This document shows positions 29,516-37,818 of a stretch of DNA of 64,000 bases, in pieces. Both the position numbers and the translations under genes were made by a program. The DNA lies in the NCBI GenBank assembly GCA_963735495.1, contig CAVTLG010000011.1, forward strand, positions 124,001 to 188,000, given 5' to 3'. Source of the stretch: CAVTLG01 sp963735495 (GTDB lineage: Bacteria; Chloroflexota; Ktedonobacteria; Ktedonobacterales; Ktedonobacteraceae). Below the pieces are notes generated by a model. That model was not told the DNA's origin. It was given only the letters and a program-made list of their open reading frames with translations, and did not search any database. How positions within the stretch are numbered: the first letter of the stretch is position 1; the number at the start of each line of letters is the position of its first letter.

Positions 29516-30244
29516 ATGAGGAACGTATCCCCCTCAGGTCAAGCGATGCCAATAGGAGATCTTCCTGGCTGGCGGCAAATTTTTGCTGAAGATTTCACGA
29601 TCGATGTCCCACTTGGGAGCTTCCCCGGTACTGCGTATGGCAAGATGTTTAAGGTCTACCCGGACGGCACGCTGGATACCGCCGGTCGGGTGGACGGATT
29701 ATCCCAATACTATCCATCAAAGGTGGTAAGTGTGAGCAATAGCCTGCTCGATTTGTACTTACACACCGAACAGGGCATTCATCTGGCTGCGGCTATTCTC
29801 CCCACCTTACCAGGCAACCATCTCTATGGGAAATACACGGTTCGCTTCCGATCAGATCCACTCAGGGGTTTTAAGACGGCCTGGCTGCTCTGGCCCTCCA
29901 GTGGCAATTGGCCCTACGATGGAGAGATCGATTTCCCCGAAAGTGATCTTTCCGGGCCCATCAGTGGCTACATGCATCATCAAGGGGCAACAGCGGTCGG
30001 GGACCAGCATGTGGTCGACACGACCATCCCCTATACATCCTGGCATACCGCAAGCATCGAGTGGGTGCCAGATCACATCAACTTCCTCCTGGATGGGGAA
30101 ATTGTTGGGACGTCTATCAGTCGTATACCAGATACGTCGATGTTCTGGGTACTCCAAACGGAAGCGTGCCTACCCGGCCATTCCCCAGTCACCATGGATG
30201 GCAATCTCCAGATCGATTGGGTGGTCGCTTATGCGATGGCGTAA
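29516..30244 (+). CDS. Glycoside hydrolase family 16-like enzyme
   Basis: This 242-residue single-domain protein has the GH16 active-site signature ExDxxE at E137-D139-E142 (GEIDFPES), where E137 would be the nucleophile and E142 the acid/base. Flanking strands (YGKYTVRFRSDP, WHTASIEWVPDHINFLLDG) fit the jelly-roll fold that cleaves beta-1,3 or beta-1,4 glucans or galactans. No signal peptide is visible, so it is cytoplasmic or exported by another route. The start at 29516 has AGGTGG seven bases upstream. The substrate cannot be told from the sequence. Confidence 0.82.
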   Translation: MRNVSPSGQAMPIGDLPGWRQIFAEDFTIDVPLGSFPGTAYGKMFKVYPDGTLDTAGRVDGLSQYYPSKVVSVSNSLLDLYLHTEQGIHLAAAILPTLPGNHLYGKYTVRFRSDPLRGFKTAWLLWPSSGNWPYDGEIDFPESDLSGPISGYMHHQGATAVGDQHVVDTTIPYTSWHTASIEWVPDHINFLLDGEIVGTSISRIPDTSMFWVLQTEACLPGHSPVTMDGNLQIDWVVAYAMA

Positions 30245-30441
30245 GCGACTCCTGAGACGCAGTGATAATCTTTGACAAGTCTGCGATCACGATGCCGGGA
30301 GGATGGCTCGTCCGCTTTCCTGTTTCGATGCGGTCTCTGTTCCAAAGACTACTCCTTCCGTCGTCCCCTTTCGTGCCACACTTCCATCCCCAACTGTCTC
30401 GTATTCCCGTATCATTTCCATCACTACAGGAGGCAACACGC

Positions 30442-31359
30442 ATGACAACCCCGATCAAAAATCCCAACTTTCGCGGTATCTTCCTTTTTAGCAGTAAAAA
30501 TAGTGCGGACCTTGCGACCAACCCGGATCTTGTGGGCACCAACCTCGTCTATTATTGGTCGCAGATTGAGCCACAGTCAGGCCAATACCAGTGGAGTGTG
30601 ATCGACAAAGACATGCAGCCCTGGAAGGCTGCAGGCAAGAAAGTCATGTTGCGCATTGCAACGGCAGCCTGGACGTCCTGGGGCAAACCGTGGAGCAAAC
30701 AAGCGACGCCCCAATGGGTCTACGACCTGGGGGTGAAGTCGCTCACGGAAAAAGACGGCGCGGTCCTGCCTCAGTACTGGAACCCCCTGTTCTTGCAGCG
30801 CTACGACGCGCTCATCAAAGCCTTTGCGAAGCGCTACGACGGTGATCCTTCGGTTGCAGTGGTGCAGATGGCCCTTGGGGATGGTGGTGAGACAAAAGTT
30901 GATACCAGGCGAGACAATCCCAAATTACTGAAGATGTGGCAGGCCATCGGCTATACCGATCAGGTCTGGCTCAGTGCTATGCAGCATATGATCGACTCGT
31001 ATCATACCGCTTTTCAGAGCACCCCGCTCGTCATCATGCCCGATGCGACCTTTCTCAGTGGACATGGGGGACTGCATGCCAAAGTCGTGCTTGACTATGC
31101 AGTTGCACGAGGCATTGGTATTCAAAACAATGGGCTGATCAAGGGGCAAACGACGGCATCTCAAGACTGGCAGCAGGCGGCATTCATCGTCTCAGAACAG
31201 CGCAATAAGACGGCGCAGAGTGGAGACACTTTGCGTGAGGACTTGAACGCAGGCATGCAACAACAAGCACGCTACATTCTGATCTTCAATGCTGATGTGA
31301 TAGCCCACGGCGCACAATCCGTTCTGCATGAGTTTGCCGGGCAGATTGTCTCTGAATGA
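30442..31359 (+). CDS. Putative TIM-barrel glycoside hydrolase-like protein
   Basis: The 305-residue product looks like a clan-A type barrel: LVGTNLVYYWSQIEPQSG and YQWSVIDKDMQPW resemble the first strands of GH42/GH5-like enzymes. DPSVAVVQMALGDGGETK sits where such enzymes carry the acid/base Glu at the end of strand 4. A second catalytic Glu was not found (GIQNNGLI occupies the expected area), so it may be non-catalytic or of an uncharacterised family. The start at 30442 has CAGGAGG eight bases upstream. It follows the GH16 gene by 197 bp in the same direction and may act on the same polymer. Confidence 0.55.
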   Translation: MTTPIKNPNFRGIFLFSSKNSADLATNPDLVGTNLVYYWSQIEPQSGQYQWSVIDKDMQPWKAAGKKVMLRIATAAWTSWGKPWSKQATPQWVYDLGVKSLTEKDGAVLPQYWNPLFLQRYDALIKAFAKRYDGDPSVAVVQMALGDGGETKVDTRRDNPKLLKMWQAIGYTDQVWLSAMQHMIDSYHTAFQSTPLVIMPDATFLSGHGGLHAKVVLDYAVARGIGIQNNGLIKGQTTASQDWQQAAFIVSEQRNKTAQSGDTLREDLNAGMQQQARYILIFNADVIAHGAQSVLHEFAGQIVSE

Positions 31360-31598
31360 CATCCCACGTTACCGCATCGCCTACGCGGGGACAGGTTGGA
31401 AGGAAGCTGGTCGGATCTACCGAAGTATCCAGGTGAAACGAGGGATGCCTTTCCTGCCAGAAAAGAGCGCTCCTGGCTTCACCTGCACCCTGAGAGAAAC
31501 ACCGAGGAAAATCACGATCATCCTTCGAGAAACAGGGCCAGTTTCCCCTGGGAACTTCTCTATTGGTACTCAGACACGTATGGGAAAGGAAGAAGCCA

Positions 31599-32309
31599 AT
31601 GCAATCTCTGCAGCAACCGCAGCCTGGCACCAGTGTGGTGCCAGGAGTCCCGGAAAGGGTCCTGGTCGGACAAGCCCTTGCGGGTGATGAGCATGCCTTT
31701 GCGACGCTGGTGGAGCGCTACCACGATCCATTACTCCGTTATATCCGCTGGATACTGAAAGACGGCGAACAATCCTTTGATGTATTGCAACAGGTTCTCC
31801 TCCAACTGTCTCTCTCTTTGCCAACGCTCAATACGCCGATGCGACTCAGCGGGTGGCTGTTTCGAGTTGCACATAATCGCTGCGTCGATGAGTTACGCAA
31901 GAGACACCACCGGCACGATGTGTGTTTCTCGGCATTGGAGTGGGAAAGTTCTGAAGAGGATCTCTCGCTGGGAGAGCGCATACCGGACGCTCAGCCGTTG
32001 CCAGAGGAAGTGGTCGTGCAACGAGACCTCCACGACACGGTACGACGGGCCATGGTCATCCTTCCTCCAACATCTCGCCGGGTGGTGTATCTGCGCTGTT
32101 GGAGGGATCTCAGCTTTGCTGAGATCGGGCATGTCCTCAAGATGCCGGAGGCCACGGCGAAAACTTCCTTTTACCGGGCTTGCCATCTGCTCCGTGCTGA
32201 ACTTGCCAGGGGTGTGCAGCGGACGTCCACCTCCTCGGGGTCGAGTCGTCACGGATACAGTCGCCCAATGTCTTTTTCCATTCCATCCCAGGCAGATCCG
32301 CAAGCCTAA
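31599..32309 (+). CDS. ECF-type RNA polymerase sigma factor
   Basis: This 236-residue sigma factor has region 2 (HAFATLVERYHDPLL, WLFRVAHNRCVDELRKR) and a region 4 helix-turn-helix (FAEIGHVLKMPEATAKTSF), followed by a Ser-rich tail of about 40 residues. It is a paralogue of the sigma factor at 5576-6238: both have DVLQ in place of the usual DxxQ/E region 2.2 wording, and LPTL. The start at 31599 follows AGGAAG. No anti-sigma gene is next to it. It ends 53 bp from the convergent propeller gene, so it may control the secreted-protein genes around it, which is inference. Confidence 0.88.
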   Translation: MQSLQQPQPGTSVVPGVPERVLVGQALAGDEHAFATLVERYHDPLLRYIRWILKDGEQSFDVLQQVLLQLSLSLPTLNTPMRLSGWLFRVAHNRCVDELRKRHHRHDVCFSALEWESSEEDLSLGERIPDAQPLPEEVVVQRDLHDTVRRAMVILPPTSRRVVYLRCWRDLSFAEIGHVLKMPEATAKTSFYRACHLLRAELARGVQRTSTSSGSSRHGYSRPMSFSIPSQADPQA

Positions 32310-32361
32310 AACGTCAATGGGTTGAACTGCTTGGGTACATTCGGCGACCGTACCCATCGTG

Positions 32362-33447
32362 CTAGATACTATAGCCACCCAGGTCGTAATAGTTGGTCCA
32401 GGGACCGTTCACATAGATATCATGGTAGGCTGCGTGGTCGGTACCTACGATATAGATATCCGTGCGCGCATGGTTCACGGTGAGCGCGACGTCGGAGAGG
32501 GCATAGCCGCCCAGGTCGCCATAGCCAGACCATTTGTACCCATTGTACGTATTATTATAAACGGCGTTGTCCGTGCCTATCGCGAAGATCGTGATACCAA
32601 ACGGATTTGGAGAGGCTGTGACGTCGGAGATAACATCGCCCCCCAGGTCGCTATAACCAGCCCAGCTGGACCCGTTATAGGTATCTTCATAGACAGCGTT
32701 ATCCGAGCCGACGACAAAGAGCGCAACCTGACCGGATGCTGGTATAATTGCCGAGATATCGGAGATAACATAGCCACCCAGGTTACTGTAGCCGGACCAG
32801 TTAGAGCCGTTGTAGGTGTCCTCATACGTGGCATGATTAGTGCCGATCACAAAAAGAGCGATAGTGGAGGGTGAAGGCGCCACAGCGGCAACGTTAGAGA
32901 TGGCATACCCACCCAGGTCGCCATAGCCGGACCATTTGTACCCATTGTAGGCATCCTCATAGACGGCGTGGTCGGAGCCAACGACGAAGATGGCGAGCTG
33001 GTTCGGTGCGGTCGTTATGACGGTGACATTCGAGATGGCATACCCACCCAGGTTCTTGTAGCCGGACCAGTTGTAGCCATTGTAGGTGTCTTCATAGACG
33101 GCATGGTCGGAGCCAACAACGAAGATGGCCCGTCGATGCCCTGGAAACGTTATGGCGGCAACATTCGAGAGAACAGAACCACCCAGACGGCTGTAGCCGG
33201 ACCAGGAAGAGCCTGTGTTGACATTGTAATAGACGGCGCCATCCGTGCCCACGACAAAAAAGTCGTGCTCGTTGCCGTCTACGAGTGCGGTGATCCCTCG
33301 GGTAAAGCCCTGATTCAGCCCATTTGTCAGCTGACTGGGCCGAATACGTGCTCCATGTGCCGTGGCAGGAGAGACGCACAGGCAGAAAAAGAAGCTGACT
33401 GCTGCCAGCAAGCCTCCCATTGAAGCAAGATAGTTACGTTGTAACAC
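32362..33447 (-). CDS. Secreted seven-bladed beta-propeller, lectin-like
   Basis: The 361-residue protein has a signal peptide (hydrophobic LLAAVSFFFCLCVSPATA, cleavage near residue 31) and seven repeats of about 46 residues. Each repeat carries a FVVGxDxAVY core and ends in a WSGYxxLGG turn, for example DHAVYEDTYNGYNWSGY. This matches the architecture of PLL-type/fucose-binding propeller lectins. The first and last repeats diverge most, as expected when they close the ring. The start is the GTG at 33447 with AAAGGA seven bases upstream; the first internal ATG would cut the signal peptide. It is probably a cell-surface carbohydrate-binding protein. Confidence 0.82.
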   Translation of the reverse strand: MLQRNYLASMGGLLAAVSFFFCLCVSPATAHGARIRPSQLTNGLNQGFTRGITALVDGNEHDFFVVGTDGAVYYNVNTGSSWSGYSRLGGSVLSNVAAITFPGHRRAIFVVGSDHAVYEDTYNGYNWSGYKNLGGYAISNVTVITTAPNQLAIFVVGSDHAVYEDAYNGYKWSGYGDLGGYAISNVAAVAPSPSTIALFVIGTNHATYEDTYNGSNWSGYSNLGGYVISDISAIIPASGQVALFVVGSDNAVYEDTYNGSSWAGYSDLGGDVISDVTASPNPFGITIFAIGTDNAVYNNTYNGYKWSGYGDLGGYALSDVALTVNHARTDIYIVGTDHAAYHDIYVNGPWTNYYDLGGYSI

Positions 33448-33874
33448 GAAAAAATCCTTTCTCCTCTAGCATGTTCACAGGGAAAAACCTGCTCCATGAA
33501 TAGTCATGAAGCACCTTTCCATCCTTCCATTTATACTTATATAGTATAGTATACTTTTTATGAAAAATTGCGTATGCATATATACAAAAATTATGTATTC
33601 AAGAAATCACTCATTATAACGAAATACGAGAAATGAGGAGAAAACGGGAAAACGACATTGCCACAGAGGGAAAATAGACGAAAATCGGTATGTGCGCCTG
33701 TTATTTGGTGCCCGCATTGCGTCACGAGACATCTTACCGAGCCTGCAAGAGGAACCAACCGATGGGCTGTTTCACCCTGGCACAACTGGAGATTCATGCT
33801 TGCCATACTCCCCTCTGGGGAAATCTGGTTATTCGCCTGTTCCTATTCATACCACAAAACGTCGAGCCTCATCC
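33448..33874. other. Intergenic region, AT-rich promoter side
   Basis: The part next to the propeller gene (33530-33600) is strongly AT-rich and rich in TATA-like steps, so it probably holds that gene's promoter. The rest runs into the 3' flank of the recombinase fusion. No gene is supported. Confidence 0.4.
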
Positions 33875-35650
33875 TCACATGCTCGCCTTCTGGTGCTGAC
33901 TCTTGCTTCGTCTGACTGCTTGGAGAGGCTGGGCTTGCCTTTCAGGGCCAGCTTGGGCTCCTGCTTCCCCTCTCTGTTGCTCGTCACAAAAGCACTGGTA
34001 GCGTTGGACAGATGCCACTCCAAGCTGTTCCTGGAGCACAGTCAGATTTCCTCCCTCCTGCAAAAAGCGGATGGCATAGGTATCGCGCAACATGGAGGGA
34101 CAGAGAAAGGTCCTGGTAAATCCTGACCGCAGGTTCAGCCGTTGAAACAGGCCCGTCAGGCTGTTCTTGGTCAACGGACGCCGCCGCTCCGTGAGAAACA
34201 GCCGGTCTTGTGCCTCTCGTACCACAGGCTCCCAGGTTGGCGTGAGACGTGCCTGATCCAGATACGCATCCAGCGCTCGCTTTCCATTTGCCGATAAGGG
34301 GAACGTGCGAAGGCTTCCTCGTTTTCCCTGAACGGTCAGGGTTCCGCTGACACGGTCCACATCCGCGAGGCGGAGACTGCACAGTTCCGACACCTGAAGT
34401 CCCGTGTCCCACAAGAGCCAGCAGATGGCGCGGTTGCGTGCTGCCAGGCTCGCGTGGTGCCCTCCAGGTTCCCCCTGGAACTGACAGGCCCGCAGAAGGC
34501 GAACAAAGGTCTCTGGTTCGACGAGATGGAACGATCTTTGTGGGGTATCAGGGATCACTTCGTACGGAAAAAGCTGTTCAGACACATATCCCTGCTGCAC
34601 CAGCCAGTGGCAAAATGCCCGTACCGAGCGTGCGTAGGTCGCCGCAGTGTTCACCGTTCGCCTTCTGCCGGTCCGAGTTGATGGTATAAGATGCAAGTCA
34701 GCCACCCAGGTCCGCAAGCAGTCCTGGGAAAGATGGCGCACCTCCGTGAGCTGATACTGCTTCCACAGATAGTGTTGCAAGGTACGAAGAGAGGTGTGAT
34801 GCCACTCCAGCGTTTTAGGACTGCGTCCGCAAGCACGCATCTCTTGCAGATAGGCTGTCATAGCCTGCTCAATGGTCGTTGGATTCTGCTCACGCTCTTC
34901 GTGCGCCCTAACGACCCGCCTCGCTGCCTCATCAAAAAGCGCGGGAAGCAGCTGAGCCTGCGTGACACAGAGGTCAGCTTCCGAAACACCTGCTTGAGAA
35001 GAGGACGGCTCCGCTGGAGGTGACTCCGCGTGCCCTTCCTCAGGCAGTGGCGGTGTCTCAGACGCATACACCGCCAGGGAGAAACAGCGTGGTTGCCCGG
35101 CAAGTTGAGAGGCTGCCGCTACAGGAGACTCATCAGCCACGCAGAGGAGAGCATATCGCAAGGCATCGAGGTGCTCGCTCAGCGCGAGCGGATCGATCTG
35201 CTGGACCCATATGCTCAGCTCCTGCTGCTGCTCTTCCGACAGAATACCAGAGGCGAGCACCCGTTGCAGGGGCGTCTGGGCCTCATCATACACACGGCGT
35301 ATCCGATCCTCCTGGAGCACTTTCGCTTGAAGCTTAAAGGAGGGCTGAAAACCATTGACGACAAGGCGCAGCGCCCGGTACACCTCGCGAAGGTTCTGGT
35401 ATGCCCGCGCTCCCTCCAGCCTCACACAGCCTACCGCCTCGCGAACGACCGCTCAATTCTTCTGCTCCACATGGGCCTGGTCATTTTTGACACCTGAGCG
35501 CCCATGGGTAAAGGTCAGGTATTGCTGCTCACAATAGACGATCACTTGCTCATTCAGGAACTCCGAGCCGCTATCGGTGTCAATACCCAGGAGAGGAAAG
35601 GGAAAAAGCGTGCGTGCCTGCGAAAGCGCGGCCTGCACCGCATCAGCGCT
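33875..35650 (-). pseudogene. DDE transposase-tyrosine recombinase fusion, copy 2 (5' truncated, one nonsense codon)
   Basis: On the minus strand, the C-terminal half of an rve-type transposase (from SADAVQAALSQ, residue 212 of copy 1) runs in one frame into a complete tyrosine recombinase. The order is: catalytic core with IDTDSGSEF and HVEQKN, an acidic linker, a SAM-like core-binding domain (~TIEQAMTAYLQEM), then a catalytic domain ending in VQRYQCF. A single TGA at about 35451-35453 interrupts the frame at EQKN-stop-AVVRE where copy 1 has CGA. Several recombinase catalytic positions are altered: DTGLQVSEL has Gln for the first Arg, and CPSMLRD has Ser for His. The 5' end is lost at 35650. 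Confidence 0.8.
34941..35650. repeat. Direct repeat of ~710 bp, copy 2 (partner at 1031-1740)
   Basis: It matches 1031-1740 nearly base for base in the same orientation. Differences are scattered single substitutions, including the C-to-T change that creates the stop codon. The right end (35650) is where the transposase reading is replaced by unrelated sequence. Confidence 0.85.
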
Positions 35651-36040
35651 GATGAACGATAATATAAACAGCCGGTACCGCATATTAAAAATGCCGATGA
35701 GAAAGGAGAGTTCCAGAAGTGGGTGATCGTTCAACTCAAGACGCCGAAGTAACGAGTACGTTTGACGATACGTCCTAACTACCACTTGTCTGTGAGAAGT
35801 GAGAACGAATGGTGAGTGGTTGGGGCAAAACCTCCGCATTTTGCTCGGCTGAGGTGGGGAAAGGAGAAAGAGGCAGTCGAGCAAAATGCAGAGGATGCGA
35901 GCGAAGCCCGAGGTCCCGGTGGCGGTTGGCATGGAGGTGGGAAAAGGACCTCGGGCGTGAGTTCGCAAGGCACATGCTTGTTCGGTTTGTGTTCGGTGTT
36001 TGAACAACACAGCACATGAACACCGCTCAAGCCACGTGGA
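35651..36040. other. Gene-free junk between the fusion remnant and the tandem repeats
   Basis: An open minus-strand frame here joins out of context to the transposase remnant. The segment near 35665-35770 (YSLLRRLELNDHPLLELSF) is protein-like and may be another transposase tail, but it was not recognised. The remainder shows no coding signal. Confidence 0.35.
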
Positions 36041-36239
36041 TAATGAACAGGACTCATACAGCTCTGCGTAGTATCGAAGCAAGACGACACAGGTAATGAG
36101 CAGGACTCATACAGCTCTGCGTAGTATCGAAGCCGGGCGGCGCAGATAATGAGCAGGACTCAAACAGCTCTGCGTAGTATCGAAGCAAGGCGACGCAGAT
36201 AATGAGCAGGACTCAAACAGCTCTGCGTAGTATCGAAGG
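36041..36239. repeat. Four tandem copies of a 53-bp repeat
   Basis: Units begin at 36041, 36094, 36147 and 36200. About 40 bp are nearly invariant, starting TAATGAGCAGGACTCA and ending TAGTATCGAAG, followed by ~13 variable bp. The fourth unit is cut short at 36239. The repeats end 60 bp before istA. Clustered repeated IstA-binding sites are known at IS21 ends, which is one possible reading. Confidence 0.85.
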
Positions 36240-36299
36240 ACTGACCACGTTCTCAAGAAGGGCCATCCCTCTGGACAGATACCAGGAGGATGGCCTACC

Positions 36300-37818
36300 A
36301 TGACCCTACTGAATAACAAACAGAGGTGTCATGTGAAAAAGGATACAGAAATTCGGCTTTATTTGCAAGAAAGAAGCAAAGGAATGACTCAACGCATCGC
36401 AGCAGCACGCGCGGGGATCGGAGAACGAACCGCCCGCAAATATGAGCAGGCAGCAGCACTGCCTTCTCAGCTCAAACGTCCTGCATGATTGGAAAACACG
36501 CATCGACCCATTCGAGGAGGATTGGCCCTGGATCGTTTCGGAGTTAGAGCGTGATCCTGCGCTGCAAGGATCAACCCTTTTTGCGCTCCTGTGCGAACGA
36601 CATCCTGGCCGCTATCAACCGACGCAGGTGCGTACCTTACAGCGTCATATTCAACAGTGGCGGGTGTTGCATGGACCAAATCGGGAGGTGATGTTTGCGC
36701 AGCAGCATGTCCCTGGAGAACGGGGACAATCGGATTTTACCCACATGGAGGATCTGGGGTGACCATTGCTGGTGTGGCTTTTCCTCACCTGGTGCATCAT
36801 TTTGTGCTCACCTACTCCAATGTCGAAGCGGTGAGCATCTGTTTCAGCGAATCGTTTGAAGCCCTGGCTGAGGGGATCGAAAAAGCGGTATGGCAGATTG
36901 GTGGCGTTCCCAAGCAACATCGCACCGATCATTTGAGCGCTGCCGTCAAAACGGCGGGCAAGGTACAAGCGAAGGACTGGACCGTGCGATACGCTGCGCT
37001 CATGGCCCATTATGGCATGCAGCCGACAAAAAACAATGTGACCATCGCTCATGAAAATGGCGATGTGGAACAATCGCATCACCAGTTCAAACGGGCCGTT
37101 GATCAAGCATTACGCGTCCGCGCCAGCCGCGATTTTCCCAACCGCGAAGCCTACGAGCGCTTTCTCGCCGATCTCATTCGCACGCAGGAATCTGAAGCGA
37201 AACGCACAATTTGTCGAAGAACAGGAAGTCCTCCAGCCACTGCCAACGACTCCACTGGCTCCCTGGAAGGAAGTGCGGGTAACTGTCAGTCAATTCAGTA
37301 CGATTCTCGTGAAAGCCAACGTCTATTCAGTGCCATCTCGCTTGATAGGTACCTCAGTACTGGTACGCTTGAGAGCGGAAACCTTGGAAGGCTATGTCGG
37401 TAGCGCCATCGTCTTTACGCTTCCTCGCCTGGTTGGCAAACAGCAGCATCGTATCGATTATCGCCATGTCATCTGGTCTCTGGTGCGCAAACCCGGTGCC
37501 TTTGTGGCTTACCGCTATCGAGATGACCTGTTCCCGACAACCACCTTCCGCCTCGCCTATGATCGGCTCGTGTCTGCCGGAAGCGAGCGAGCAGATCGGA
37601 GTTATGTGCGCTTGCTCCATTTGGCGGCGAGCACCTCAGAAAGCGAGGTCGAAACGGCGATGACCCTGTTGTTGGAAACAGGCACTCTGCCAACATTCGA
37701 TGCCGTGAGGGATCTGGTCCATGCACTACACTCCAGTGAGGTGCTGGCCCTCTCTACCCCCAATCTGGATCTTTCCCCCTATGACCAGCTGATTCCATCA
37801 AGGAGAACCCATGCCTAA
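36300..37818 (+). pseudogene. istA: IS21-family transposase IstA with three frameshifts
   Basis: The pieces together make a near full-length IstA. N-terminal helix-turn-helix: DTEIRLYLQERSKGMTQRIAAARAGIGERTARKYE (positions ~36336-36440). Then DPFEEDWPWIVSELE and GERGQSDFTHMEDLG with the first catalytic Asp, the rve core (FPHLVHHFVLTYSN, KQHRTDHLSAAV with the second Asp, and NGDVEQSHHQFKR with the Glu), and the C-terminal region to THA. Frame changes lie near 36482, 36760 (one G missing from a GGGG run in the GVTIAGV junction) and 37200. It overlaps the istB start by 8 bp, the usual istAB arrangement. The protein cannot be made intact. Confidence 0.85.

Noticed and set aside
36041..36239. CRISPR array
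   Set aside because: Four units with 13-bp, mutually similar 'spacers' and no cas genes; this is a tandem repeat.
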